Made by a program: the position numbers and the translations under genes. From Larus michahellis (taxonomy: Eukaryota > Chordata > Aves > Charadriiformes > Laridae), in contig NC_133896.1 in the NCBI RefSeq assembly GCF_964199755.1, forward strand, positions 66,257,142 to 66,321,141: DNA of 64,000 nt, written 5' to 3'. This document shows positions 10,854 through 22,150 of the stretch, one piece after another (the first letter of the stretch is position 1; each line of letters begins with the position of its first letter). The notes under the pieces are model-generated. The model had not been told where the DNA came from. It saw nothing but the letters and a program-made list of their open reading frames with translations, and did not search any database.

Positions 10854-13800
10854 GTAAGATTTTTTCTTTAGTCAACATCATGGTCCGTCATGGTGTTGAT
10901 CTCCAAGCTATGAACCTGACATGCTGTCCCTCTTGCTCTGAGAGATTGAAAAATTACGGTAGCAGAGGTGTTGCGGGGGGGAAGGCTGGCTTCAGCTTCG
11001 TCACAGGTTTCCTGTCCAGGCCAGGAAGGGCTGGATGCTGTTCCTTAGAAGTGTAAATTCCCACACAAGATGGTAAACAGCACAGGTCCATGGAGGTTTT
11101 CTGTGTCTCTGAAGATTCAAGAATGTTAGACAAAACTTGATGGGTAAATATTTAGCAGTTCCAGCAGGGTTTATGTGGAGTAGTACCTTGTGTAAGGTAT
11201 TGGTGCCTTTGTTCAAATAGGACATATCAAGATGTTATTAAAACTTCTCATTGAAAACCCATTCTGATATGGAAACTGAGCATCAAGGAATTAGCTTTCC
11301 AGTTAGGTAATGTTGCACATAATGTTACTTGAAAGCACTGGTAAGCAAAACTATAAATACCAGTGATTTTTTGTACCAACTGCTGTGACCTTTTAACTCT
11401 TTTTAAATACTTCCTAAGAACTGTGGAATTCTGTCTAAATTTGTGTCCCTGAACTGTCAGCAAAGCCAATTCTTCTGTGATAGCTTGTAATTATTTGTTA
11501 CTTTGTTTATTCTGAAATTTTTTTTCTAAGGCAATAAGAATTTCTCCTCCTTGTGTTGTAGTTTTCCATTAAATTATTTCCTCTGGAAAAAAAGTCTGTT
11601 GTCAATAGATATTTTCTGCTTTTTCTTTCCCATCTTGTTGGATTACCTCTCATCAAAACCTTAGGCCTGAGTGGAAATTTCATGCGTCATATTGAAAACT
11701 ATATATACGTATCAGTATTGCTGCTCTTGTCTCAAGTGCTTAATGTCATATATGTAAATCTTTGCAATCTTTAGAAATATTTCCCTCCCCTTTTTCTAGA
11801 AAGAGTCCTTTCAAGTGTTGAAAGGACGAAACCAAAGCTTTATAATGCTTTGTATTTACCATGGATTTTTGTACATAAATTTGGTGCTACAGTTTTCCTT
11901 GTCATATTTCTTGGCTACTGTCCTCGGCAATGAAAAAACTGTGTGAAGGCCCGTTGCAATTTTATTTTATTTTTTTGTTAACTGCAGTAAAGAAGGTTGC
12001 AGTTCTTTTCAGATCTTTTCTGATAGCACAAGACCAAGGGCCCCCAGACCAGGGCCTTTGGTCTTGTGCTATCTGAAATACGTTTGCCAAGGTAAAAATG
12101 CAGTCTTAACACTGAGCAAATAATGGCTTATCTGAGCCTGCCGCATTCATCTATAAATGCTTCAAAGTCCTCCCATTTAAATAGCTACAAAAAAATCTAC
12201 AGTGTATCCCCTCTATATTTCTTTTAGCATGGATTAGTAGTAGAGATAATTTCTGAAGAAAGCTCGTTAAAGGGAGCGAGTGTTGCTGTCATTCCAGTGA
12301 ATCCTGTTTCTGAAACCTTATCCTACGCTTATGCAGGAGTGTGTTAGGTGGTATTTGTTACTCATCCTTGAAGCTCTGTGACAAAGTTAAGAGCTGAATA
12401 AGCTTTTGTCTGATCTCTGAGGTCTGTTCCCAAATGTACATTTAAGGAATGTGATCATTTCTCCTCCCTCTCCAGTCAAACCAACCAACCCACTGGAACT
12501 ATGTATTGTTTTGTTGTTTTTCTTTCATTTTAAATAAAATCAATTGAAGCTGATGGGACTGTCGTTTTTAGTGCCCCTCTGGAGGCAGATTACACCTCTT
12601 TCTGTTTCTATATGGAAGAGTGCTTTCTGAAAGTGAGACCTCTGGTCTTTAAATGGCAATGTTTGAGCGCCTCAGGTGAATTGTAATGCCTGAAAAACAG
12701 AACCTGAGAACCCTTTTTTCACGTCAATTTGTATGCTTCTTGATATTATCAAGTGTGTGTGGGTGCTTTTATTAACTGTTGTCAAGTGATTTTTGCTTTT
12801 GTTTTTACCAGGCTCCATGAGGCCCGCTCAGGAGATATTTGCAATGCCTGTGTCCTTTTGGTGAAAAGATGGAAAAAATTGCCAGCAGGATCCAAAAAGA
12901 ACTGGAATCACGTTAGTAATTTAATTCTCCTCCACCCCAGAGCCAACTCATCTCTGCCTTAGTCCATCCTGCTAGAGAGGGGAGGTGCTCATAAGGGTTT
13001 GGGGTTTTCTATTTCCTCCACGCTCTCCCTTCCCACCCTCAGCATCTCTAAATCCTTCCTGGAGTATTTCCTGTTACATGGCTCTTATCTGTCTTCATTT
13101 GGCTTACGTGCAAACGGTGATTATGCAAGCCCAGGATGGAGCCACAGCCTAACTTACCTTGTAATTCCTTGTTTTCACAAGCTCATAACTTTGTCCAAAA
13201 GTCTCTTACGACACTCAAAACGTTTCAAATTTGGCCTCTTTCCAAAATCGGTTGCTCTCTTTTTTTAGTCTTTTTTTTTTTTTTAAATAGTTTGAACATC
13301 AAGGTGACTCGCTCAAGCAACACATAAATCAGTGTCGTTTAGTCAGATAATTACAATGACTAATATCTCGCAGCTATTCCCACTCCTATATTCTGTTTTG
13401 ATACATCTAATTCAGTTTGGGCCTAGGGCTGGGAAGATGATCAGGATTCTTTGTGTATGTTATAATCTTTATTCAGGAAGCCTTGATGGTAATGGGAGCC
13501 AGAACTATGGTTATTACTACCACTACCTTTATTCAGAAGTTAAATTGATGATTTTTTTAAAAAACTCCAGGGCAAATGCTTGGCAGACACTCTTAATTGA
13601 ATCTGTATTGGCTTAAACAACTGTCGTCTGCTAAACTGAATTTTTAAAAAATAGGAAGAAGGCAAAAGTTTAACTGAATGTGCATTTTAAACTAGTTTGC
13701 TGCCTTTTCCTACAGACTCAGCCTCTTACAATCCAGATTTAAATGAAACGTAGGAGTGTCAGTGCACAGAACTGCCTCGGTTTAACTAAATTGGTTTTGA

Positions 13801-16266
13801 ACACCTTCAGCTAAGTCATTACAGGTACCTTGACTAGGGCATTATCTGGGCATGATGCAGAAGTATTATGCATGCGTTTTCTGTGTTCTAGGTAGTAGAT
13901 GCCAGGGCTGGACCCAGTCTTAAAACAACATTGAAACCAAAGAAAATGAAAACTCTGTCTGGAAGCAGAATAAAGAGCAATCAAATCAGCAAACTGCAAA
14001 AGGAATTCAAGCGGCACAGTAAGTGGATCCAAAGAGATTTTGGCAATAAACTCTGGCCTCCCCTAACGTAGTTGTCAGCCTTTTTCTTCCATGCATGTTT
14101 TCAGCCCAGGCTTTTTAGTTGGCCTAGGGTTTTGTCCTCCTCTTTAAATTCCTACCATGTTTCCTCTGTACAGTTTCCTTACACCTTCCTCTGTCAGTCT
14201 CAGTGATTTCTTTCCACTAGCATTTAGACTCTTCAAATAAATTTGGATTTATAGCTTTCCAACAAAGCCATCTGCCAGTTATGCTGTAAATAATATGTCG
14301 GTAGTTTAGGTTTTTCCAAAGCAAACCTTCCGGCTTCTTAACTGTTGCTGACTTGTTCTTCTCTCTCTCTTTCAATTATCCTACCTGCCCTGAAGGAAAA
14401 GCTCTCCAAAGAATCAGTAAAGGCCCTGACCCAAAGAGCTTGTATATCCTCATTCAACCTGCTATAGTGAATCCTTATTTATTGTGTTACTGTAGGTGCT
14501 AGACATGATAACTAAAAGGTCGGCTAGTAGACCCACTGTTAAGGTGTGCTGCATCTGCACTGAGTTTGTAGTTCATAGTCGCAATCCAGCAAAAGCTCAG
14601 TACTACCTAACCCATTGCACTAATGAGAAGAGCTTTGCAAGACTTCACCTGAATGGGTAAGAAAGGAGACTTACAGTGAGAGAGAAGGTACTAAGTCTGA
14701 AGCACAGATCCCCATTGACTTCAAGGATCTTCCAGTGATTCCAGAGCAGGACTGGGATCTTGTCCAAAGTGTGGCCTGCACAGGCTATGTTTGAGAGCCA
14801 GGAACTGAATCCTGATCCTGAACCTCTTTCCAGTCCTTAATGTCCAAGGACCCCCTCCAGTTCCAAGGTCTGCCTGCCAAATGCTGAGAGATAGTCTCTC
14901 TGTTGGAATTGGCAGGGGCAAGTCAAAAATGGGTGGTGGTTATTAGGTTTTTCTAGTTAATTAAAAAAAGTCTGTCTCTCTGTTCCCAATCCGCATGCGA
15001 CCTTTTACAAGTCAGGAAGAGAGGATGAGTCTCCGGATGCATGTCCTGATTCTTGGATTTATTCCTTACCCTACAGATTCCGATGCCCATAGCACCACTT
15101 CGAGTGCCTCCCCAGCTCAGTCGCCCTGTTACAGTAACCAGTCTGACGATGGGTCTGACACAGAGATGAACGCTGGGTCCAGCAGAACACCAGTTTTCTC
15201 CTTTTTAGATCTCACATATTGGAAAAGGTAAAAAGCAACAGAATGTGCACTCTGTGCAGATAGCGGTTCACTTCACGTACCCAGTGCTTGATTCTGCTGC
15301 TTCAGGAATTTCTTGCTGTTGAAATTTATTTGTTTTAAGGATATAATTTAAGTCACAGAGAGTATCTGTTTGTCTTTGGAAAGAAATGCCATATATTTAA
15401 GACATTTTTCGCTGTCTCCCTCCAGTTTCCTAAATATTAATGCAGTTGCTGGAAAATATTTTTATGTTTTTGGTAGTAACGGGTAATATTCCTGACTGTT
15501 GTTATCTTGTGTTAGAACTGTGTTCTGTAGATGTGATGTGTTGACAAGTACAACAGTGCGCTCAGCTTGCCAGCAAAACATAGCATTTGATTTGGTTGAC
15601 CTGTGATGGCATTCATTTGAAAAAAAAATAAAAATCAATCTGGAGTGGGAGGAAACCCACAAGATTTTCTGGGAGCTTATGGGCTTGTTATCTTTTATTG
15701 CATGTTGTGACACAGAAATCCCTTGTTTAGCTAATTGCTCTATTGAAATTGTGACTTTGCTGCCTCCTCTCAAATAGTGTTTGCAAGTGCATCGTAGTCA
15801 AGGTTAGTTCATCTCAGATAGTTGTGTATCTGAAACTTCTCTGGGAAGCAAAATGGGAGACTTAGTTTTGTATAGACATGGGTTTGGGGTTTTTTTCTTC
15901 TTCTTTTTTTTCCCAAAGCAGTGTTGTGGATTTAGACACAGACTTGTTTTCTCTCTCTGAGCAGCCTTTTCCCTCCTATGAAACTCCAGCTCAGAGGTTA
16001 GAAGTAATGTCTTGGGTCAAACTAACTTTTTTGCATTTCTGTGAATTCTGTATATTCTAAACACACAAACTGTATCTGTCTCTCTCTCTGCCGTTTCTTC
16101 CAGGCAAAAGGTCTGCTGTGGAATTATTTACAAAGGGCGTTTTGGGGAAGTCCTCATAGACACTCATCTCTTCAAACCTTGCTGTAGCAATAAAAAGTCT
16201 GCCACTGAGAAGCCAGAACAAGAAGGACCACAGTCTCCAGCAATCTCCACCCAAGAGGAGTGGTGA
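10726..16266 (+). CDS. SINHCAF: SINHCAF (FAM60A), SIN3-HDAC complex associated factor; complete CDS in five exons
   Basis: The spliced CDS joins 10726-10853, 12812-12911, 13892-14018, 15077-15227 and 16104-16266 (669 nt, 222 aa), and every junction keeps frame with GT-AG introns. I recognise the protein as FAM60A/SINHCAF by its start (MFGFHKPKMYRSIEGCC), its SNQISKLQKEFKRH segment and its C-terminal GRFGEVLIDTHLFKPCC. Human SINHCAF is about 221 aa, so the length is normal. Residues 16-56 hold the Cys-rich, probably zinc-binding region (C16, C17, C19, C41, C53, C56). Basic and Ser/Thr-rich stretches follow, then a conserved C-terminal block with C-C pairs. Known role: nuclear subunit of the SIN3-HDAC co-repressor complex, linked to cell-cycle genes, TGF-beta-driven migration and stem-cell proliferation. 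The ATG is the first in its exon and starts the conserved N terminus. No frame damage was seen. Confidence 0.97.
10854..12811 (+). other. SINHCAF intron 2
   Basis: Two kilobases of AT-rich intron. Apart from the hairpin at 12022-12073 and short homopolymers I see no gene, RNA gene or recognisable mobile element. Confidence 0.7.
12022..12073. repeat. 21-bp inverted repeat (hairpin) in SINHCAF intron 2
   Basis: Arms 12022-12042 and 12053-12073 are reverse complements over 21 positions with one mismatch, which would be a G-U pair in RNA, around a 10-nt loop. The core is GATAGCACAAGACCAA and its complement. A transcribed copy would form a microRNA-sized stem, but it is shorter than a typical pre-miRNA and I recognise no known miRNA in it. 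Confidence 0.8.
12812..12911 (+). CDS. SINHCAF: SINHCAF exon 3
   Basis: A 100-nt exon between a TTTTTACCAG acceptor and a GTTAGT donor. It completes Gly43 and encodes residues 44-76, including the GDICNACVLLVKRW segment with the second cysteine pair (C53, C56). It ends in phase 0 after a His codon. Confidence 0.95.
13892..14018 (+). CDS. SINHCAF: SINHCAF exon 4
   Basis: A 127-nt exon (acceptor TGTTCTAG, donor GTAAGT) encoding residues 77-118 and the first base of Asn119. It is strongly basic, with a Lys-rich stretch and the SNQISKLQKEFKRH segment, consistent with a nuclear protein contacting chromatin complex partners. Confidence 0.95.
15077..15227 (+). CDS. SINHCAF: SINHCAF exon 5
   Basis: A 151-nt exon (acceptor CCCTACAG, donor GTAAAA) encoding residues 119-168 plus two bases of Arg169. 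It starts with a Ser/Thr-rich, probably disordered stretch (SDAHSTTSSASPAQSP), followed by an acidic patch and the conserved FSFLDLTYWKR block. Confidence 0.95.
16104..16266 (+). CDS. SINHCAF: SINHCAF exon 6, coding part with stop
   Basis: The exon follows a CTTCCAG acceptor and encodes residues 170-222, with the conserved KGRFGEVLIDTHLFKPCC block and an acidic, proline-containing tail ending in QEEW. The TGA stop is at 16264-16266. An AATAAA at 16189-16194 lies within the coding sequence and is unlikely to act as a poly(A) signal. Confidence 0.96.
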
Positions 16267-18080
16267 CTTCCGTGGATAGCTGCAGAAGGTTATACAGATC
16301 CTCTTATTCTCTGGAAAAATACTAGAAATGTGACTGTTCACTTTGGACACCTGCTATGCTGCCAAAAGACTATTCCCTAGAACTGTTTTGGGTTTTACTG
16401 CTACAATTCCACAAACTCCGAAGCCAGTTTGTATCCTTTCATAAAGACTGTACATAATATTTAAGATGCTATGGAACACTTAGCAAAGCTGAATGCTGCT
16501 GCAAGGTTGTCCCTCTAATATTCCCCGCCCACTTGCTTCACAAGTGAACTTGAGGATGGGGTTTTGTATATTAAAGTATATGTAGTTCATGTTTCTGTAT
16601 TGAAAGAAGCGGTGGTGTAAGGCATTTTTTAAAGTTGGTTGGTAACTTCCCTTAAATCCCTAAGAAAATATTTCATTCTTAGACATGTATGAGTCAATAA
16701 GATGAACTAATACATAGAAATGTTACAAGTCACCTCTCTAGTTATATAAATATATATTTTTAAAGGTGTGGAGATTTCACCCTGTACTACTGACGTAACA
16801 AAGACAAATATTTCATCCATCCTATGTGACACAGACTGGTAAACTGCAGACGTCTCTCCTACAAGTGGTAGTTATCAGAGAAGGCCCCCAACGTAAAATG
16901 CTTTTAAGAAAGGGTGGGAGAGCTCTTCTCCTTAGCTAAGGAGGAGGATTTACCTAAGAACTGAACATAGCGAAATGGGAGGCTGCTTTGTTTTAACCCA
17001 GAAGCAGACACCCTGGGCTTCATGTAGTAACTGACTGGTGATTAGAGATGGACCAAGAAAACCTCTTGATGCCCAAGTGTAGATGATGGCCAAAACTGAG
17101 TAGCTGCTATCTGTTGGTCCAGTGCAGCTAAAATGTGACCACAGACCAGACATCCTGCTGGTTTTGGACCTCACGTAGAACCAAACCCCTTGCTACGCAA
17201 ATCAGGCTCTGGTCCAGGGATATAATCTGTTTGCAGCCTGGGGTCTGGATTCACAATTGCTCTTTTGGAACCCTTCCCCAGCGGTGCTTCTCTCTGTTTA
17301 GGTTTTGGTTTTATTTGTTTGTTTGTTTAAACAACCAGCAGATCAGTGCTTTTGTGAATACTGGACTTGCTGCAAATTATGAAAAGTTCTGCTAAGTACG
17401 GTGCTGTACTGAATCGCGGCAGCTCTGTTTGGATACACGATCAAAAGATAGTATTTCTCACATGGATTCCCGGGCAAACTCCTGTGCAAACCATTGTGAC
17501 ACTCCTTCAAACTCCACTTTGCCTTTAGGGTGGAAGCAGCTTCCTGGAAGAGTGTGCTGCAGTTTTAGCTCCCAATTGCTTCGTGTTCCTTTTATGAAGG
17601 TTTAACTCGTGTAATTTGGGAATTCTGCTTTTTTTGTTTGTTTCTGTTTTGGAGGGGAGGGGGGATTTTTCTTACTATTACTTTTTTGGGGTATTCTACA
17701 GTGGATTGCTACAAGCTTTCCTTTTTGTGAGAGTCATGGGCGTAATACTGTGGTGGGTAGGGTTTAGGACTGGATTTCCATGTAATCTCACTTCCTGAAA
17801 GGGGAATGGTTAGCAAATTAAAATATAGGTAGGGAAAGATATGCAGGTTTTAAGAGGAGCCTCTACCCTCAAAGCTTTTATTTTTTCTTTTTTTTTTTTT
17901 TTCTCTCCTGTTGGGTAAGCCAACCTCTGGAGAGGAAGAACATCAGGGGAAACAGGGCTTTGACTTATCACAGCCGTACAGCTTAGAGCTTGCGTTGGTT
18001 TTATTTTGCTTTTCCTAAACTCTCTTGAGATTCTGAAGGGACGACAAAGCTGCCTACCTTGCTTTCATCTGCAACCAAAC

Positions 18081-18137
18081 AGAATCATAGAATCATATAG
18101 GTTGGAAAAGGCCTTTAAGATCATCGAGTCCAACCGT
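18081..18137 (-). mobile_element. CR1 3'-tail fragment in the SINHCAF 3' UTR
   Basis: The sequence reads as the reverse complement of a CR1 3' end: repeated AGAATCAT octamers, then GTTGGAAAAGGCCTTTAAGA, then a TCATCGAGTCCAACC-like segment. Only about 57 bp remain, a typical severely 5'-truncated copy. It lies inside the inferred 3' UTR, so it would be part of the mature mRNA. Confidence 0.8.
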
Positions 18138-18536
18138 AGATATAATAGGTATTTGCTTGTATAACGGCTTAACTAGGTTGGTTGTAGGTCTACTAAGGGC
18201 TTGAGCAAGAGTCCTAGCTGTTTCTGCAGACACCTGCTTTCATTTGAATTTGTGTTTTCAGCATCAGTAATTCTGTACACCCAAGGCTGCAGTATTGGTG
18301 GTAGGATGTGCTCTGATATGGATCATCTCTTCTGTATTTATTTATTTATTGCTAGATTTCAACCGCCAACTGCTTCCCCTACTCCCTCCCACCTCTTCCA
18401 TTCCCGGTAGTGATGCAAAATGAACTGTATGTAGTCATGCACTTTGTATTAATGTATTAGAAATCTATGGAACCTGTTTTGTACTTTTATACTGTTCAGA
18501 CACTTGTAATCCAAACTTTTTTTTACTAGGGTAATG

Positions 18537-18565
18537 AATAAATTTAGACTTATTTAGAAAATAAA
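18537..18565 (+). terminator. Tandem poly(A) signals of SINHCAF
   Basis: AATAAA occurs at 18537-18542 and again at 18560-18565, followed by a CTCTGTTTATTT-like U/GU-rich element. Cleavage probably falls around 18575-18590. Confidence 0.65.
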
Positions 18566-18589
18566 CAACTTCTCCTCTGTTTATTTCAG

Positions 18590-20554
18590 CTCTGTTGCAT
18601 TAATTAGTGTTTGAAGCAGCCCAGGCAACTCATGTTTCTATTTGAACAAGACTTCAAGACATTTTTTTGGTGGGGGTATGAAATAACTCTCTTCCTATTT
18701 AATTTGGAAAGAAGAGCAGAGCAAGGGAAGGAGATGGTGTGTATTATGATAGACAGCTGTCTCGGGGCAGAATCAGAGAGCTTTCCCTTGGCACTATGTG
18801 TGTGTGTCAGGCATTCCTTTACTGGGAATGGGTGGTGCTGACATTTGGTGTTCCTGGGGGAACTTGCTCTCTTGTCTAGCTCACTGGCATTTAGCGAAGG
18901 CCAGCATTAAAGGGTTGAAGCATTTAAAGCATTGAAGTAGCAGCATTAAAGGGTTGGACCTGACAGCGTGTGGAACCGTCCCTTTCCAGCTCCAGCCAAG
19001 TCAGTGGAAGAGACTAGTACTCCTCTACTGAAACTGGAGCCTGGAGTGTTTCTTCCCACGACGGGCGTAGTCAGATGGATAAGCTCCAGCAGACTGGTGG
19101 GAGGCAAGGTCTCTGGCAGGAGATGGCAGTGAGTAACTGAGTTTAGAAGAAGATGAGGCTTTTCCCTGGTAATGGGGAAAACATTGCAACCTTAAGTGTG
19201 ATGGCATGTTGCAAGAGACCATTATGGACTTCAGTGGAGACACTGATTTATTCCTGCTGATACACTGTCTATTTTCTTATAAATCGAGCATGATGATACC
19301 AAGACACTCAATGTAGAAATCATTTTAGTGAGAGCTCTGCATAGACTGCAGATTTACATTATCTGTTGTAGATGTCTAAACACCCTTTGGGCATGGTTCA
19401 CTTCACCTAAAATGAAAAGCTCTACGTAAAGTCACTGAAGAGAAGCAGGTGCACCAAAAGGTGGTTTAAAGCAGTTAAACTTTAGTACGTATCCCACTAT
19501 TTGCAAATTCCACCCTTTTCCAAGTAATTAATTCCTTTTCCTCTCTTTTACACTGCTGCTGCATGCCAGAGACGACAGATACAGTCTAGGTACCTTCCAA
19601 GTGCTGAGAACACCAGTGTTGATGGAGAGAGGGCTTTTTTTCACGGGGCAGATAACCTAATGGATGGCTACAGCGGAGGAGGAGGATGCTCCTATGGGAA
19701 CACTGGGGAGGCAGGACTTGCCATCTTCAGAGCAACGTGAAATGAAATCAGGAGGCAAAATCCTGGGTAGAACCCTCCTCTGCATCACCTGAATCAGCTG
19801 TCACAATGACAAGTGTGACATCTGCTAAAACACCTTACAACGCGAGCATTATAAAGATGCTTTTATTATATATCATATTATACTCAAATATATATCATAT
19901 TATACTCAAAAGATGAGGAAAACAAGGCATGTGACAAGAGCGTATTCTGCTGGAGATCACCAATGGACAGGGAGCAGATCCACAATTTCCGAAGCCTGAG
20001 CTGAGCGCCCAGTGCTGCTGGTGATGCGCCCAATGGCAGGTTCTGTTTGCTTTTGTATGTTGCTGCAGGAAGAGTAGTCTTACTTTGATTTGTACAATGT
20101 GGAAATTCCTCCGTGACTTCTGCAACGCTGACCCTATGACCTGCTTTCTGAGCAGATGACTGTGTGCCATCCTCGTGACTAAACAGTTAGAACTCTTCCG
20201 AAGTCGTATAAAAATTTAGTCTCAATATGATGTAAGAAAAATGAAAGCTCCTTCTAAATGGTTCTTGTAGCACATAACGTCATTTTTAGGTTGGCCAGAT
20301 GAGGGGTAAGAGTAGCCTGCAATGTATTCTGCAGTCCTGGTCCTGTGATTGCCAACATCAGAGGTGCAGCTCCCTTTTGGCTCACGTTTTCTGTTTCCTT
20401 CCCATGGGAGTCTGGCCCCCAGGGGGGAAAGGGAGCACATGTCCAGATCCCCTTTTTCAGACACTGGAAGTGGCACCAGGGAAGTGCTGCTGGCTTCCTC
20501 CATATAAACAGTCAATACTAAACAAACCCAAAACCTATGCTCTTTGCAGGATAA
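18590..20554. other. Intergenic sequence 3' of SINHCAF
   Basis: No gene recognised. It holds a 16-bp direct repeat (18902-18917 and 18941-18956) and the 22-bp tandem duplication near 19867-19910. Open frames such as 18611-18841 and 20299-20682 show no family resemblance; the latter runs into a CR1 element. Confidence 0.6.
19867..19910. repeat. Two-copy 22-bp AT-rich tandem duplication
   Basis: The unit ending TCATATTATACTCAAA occurs twice with a period of 22 bp (core copies start at 19873 and 19895). Flanking TATATA makes the exact edges ambiguous. It looks like a small local duplication. Confidence 0.8.
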
Positions 20555-20555
20555 G

Positions 20556-21150
20556 CCAACTGCATCCTGGGCTACATCAAAAGTGTGGCCAGCAGGTCGA
20601 GGGAGGTGATTCTGCCCCTCTACTCCGCTCTGGTGAGACCCCACCTGGAGTACTGTGTGCAGCTCTGGGACCCCCAGCATAAGAAGGACATGGACCTGTT
20701 GTAGCAGGGGCCTTGAAGATGACCAGGGAGCTGAAGCACTTCTCCTATGAGGACAGGCTGAGAGAGTTGGGATTGTTCAGCCTGAAGAACAGAAGGCTCC
20801 GGGGAGACCTTATAGGCCCTTCCGGTACCTAAAGGGGGCCCTACGGGAAAGATGGGGAGGGACTCTTTATCAGGGGGTGTAGTGATAGGACGAGGGGTAA
20901 TGATTTTAAACTGAAAGAGGGTAGGTTTAGATTAGCTATTAGGAAGACATTCTTTACCATGAGGGTGGTGAGTTACTGGAACAGGTTGCCCAGGGAGGTT
21001 GTGGATGCCCCATCCCTGGAGGTGTTCAAGGCCAGGCTGGATGGAGCTTTGAGCAGCCTGGTCTAGTGGGAGGTGTCCCTGCCCAGGGCAGGGGGGTTGG
21101 AACTAGATGATCTTTAAGGTCCCTCCCAACTCTAAGCATTCTATGATATT
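20556..21150 (+). mobile_element. CR1 LINE fragment, + strand
   Basis: About 600 bp reads clearly as the 3' part of a CR1 retroposon in sense orientation. Landmarks are AACTGCATCCTGGGCTACAT at the start, CACCTGGAGTACTGTGTGCA, the GCCCAGGGAGGTTGTGGATG segment, and the 3' end GGAACTAGATGATCTTTAAG followed by ATTCTATGAT. It carries only degraded remnants of the reverse-transcriptase frame, with stops, so it is inactive. The start is approximate. Confidence 0.93.
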
Positions 21151-21719
21151 ATATATAGGGTTTGTAAAGCTGCTGAGGTATCTATTTGGTTGCGATGGGC
21201 ATCATGTAGCAAATCCAGCCTTTTCAGCAAACCCCGTTTTGCTGTTTGGAGGAGAGGTTGCAGTTGGTGTTTCTATTGGAAAGCCCACAGTTGTGCTGAT
21301 CTGCAATGGCTTCAAATTCTGTTGGTGCAGAATGGGTAAGTTACACGGCTACAGGCCTGCAGAGGAGTGACATGCTCCAGGAGAAAAAACGTTACACAAA
21401 ACACTTGTGTACTTCCAAATCCTGAGTACATCTGAAGGGAATGCGGCACTAACATTTCATGTCATCTATCACAAAGAGTTCAAGTTTGCTTTTTCTTTAT
21501 TAGTGAGGTTTATTTGGAAGATATTTTCGGATGTAGCCAAAAGAGAGGTTATCGCTAATGGAGACCACAACATCTGCTTTGCCCTGCCCTCCTGCCCAGG
21601 AGAGGACTGACTGGGAACAGACAGACTGCCCAGGTATCCCAAGCCGTCACTTCTGGGCACGGGAAAGGACCATTCATGGATCCTGCTCGGCCCTGGCCCT
21701 CACACATGGATTCTCTTCA

Positions 21720-22150
21720 TCACGGCTGCCTCAAGCGCTCTGCGCCGCGGCGAGAACCCGGCCCCAGGGAAGAGGCAGCGGGGTTTCACAGCCGCTGGCT
21801 TATTCGGTAATGGCGGCGGGGTCCCCCCACGCCGGTTCCCCCCGTCAGGTGCCGGTGCGGCGGGTGGAGGCCGTGCACGGCCTGGCCCGCCTCTTCCCGG
21901 CGGCCGCGAGGTGGCGCAGGCCACGGCCCGGCCCGGGTGGGCCGTTGGAGCGTTCAGCGAGAGGCGGGAACCGGCCGTTACGGCCGTTGGCCCCCGGCGT
22001 GAGGCGCGGCCCGGCTGCCCGAGCTGCTGCCGCCGGGCAGCGTCGGTGCGGGCTCTGCGCGCCGTGTCCCTCGTCCGGGTGGCAGCGGGGCGTCTTGCGG
22101 GAGTTCCCTGCTCGGCCCAGGGGATCGGGCTTTTCATTGCCCTCCCTCGG
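21720..22150. promoter_or_regulatory. Isolated intergenic CpG island
   Basis: An abrupt 430-bp island of high GC and dense CpG in otherwise AT-rich intergenic DNA, with GC boxes and many CCGG and GCGC sites. Open frames cross it on both strands because stops are rare. One + frame begins at an ATGGCGGCGGGG context near 21810 but its translation matches nothing I know. It could be an orphan promoter for a non-coding RNA, an alternative start for a neighbour, or the remnant of a lost gene. Neither a SINHCAF nor a CAPRIN2 coding exon lies next to it. Confidence 0.6.

Larger units (their letters stand above)
12912..16103 (+). other. SINHCAF introns 3, 4 and 5
   Basis: These introns (12912-13891, 14019-15076, 15228-16103) contain no recognisable gene. 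A stretch near 14690-14830, with the phrase CCCATTGACTTCAA, resembles very old amniote interspersed repeats, but I cannot assign a family. Confidence 0.55.
16267..18580 (+). other. SINHCAF: SINHCAF 3' UTR
   Basis: AT-rich sequence follows the stop codon for about 2.3 kb without an acceptor leading to a further coding exon. It contains AU-rich segments (near 16740-16765), poly-T tracts and a CR1 tail fragment at 18081-18137. The end is set by the two AATAAA hexamers at 18537 and 18560 with T/GT-rich sequence after them. The exact cleavage site is inferred. Confidence 0.7.

Noticed and set aside
18902-18956. Direct repeat of CAGCATTAAAGGGTTG 39 bp apart
   Set aside because: Sixteen bases duplicated once in otherwise ordinary sequence; probably minor local duplication with no sign of function.
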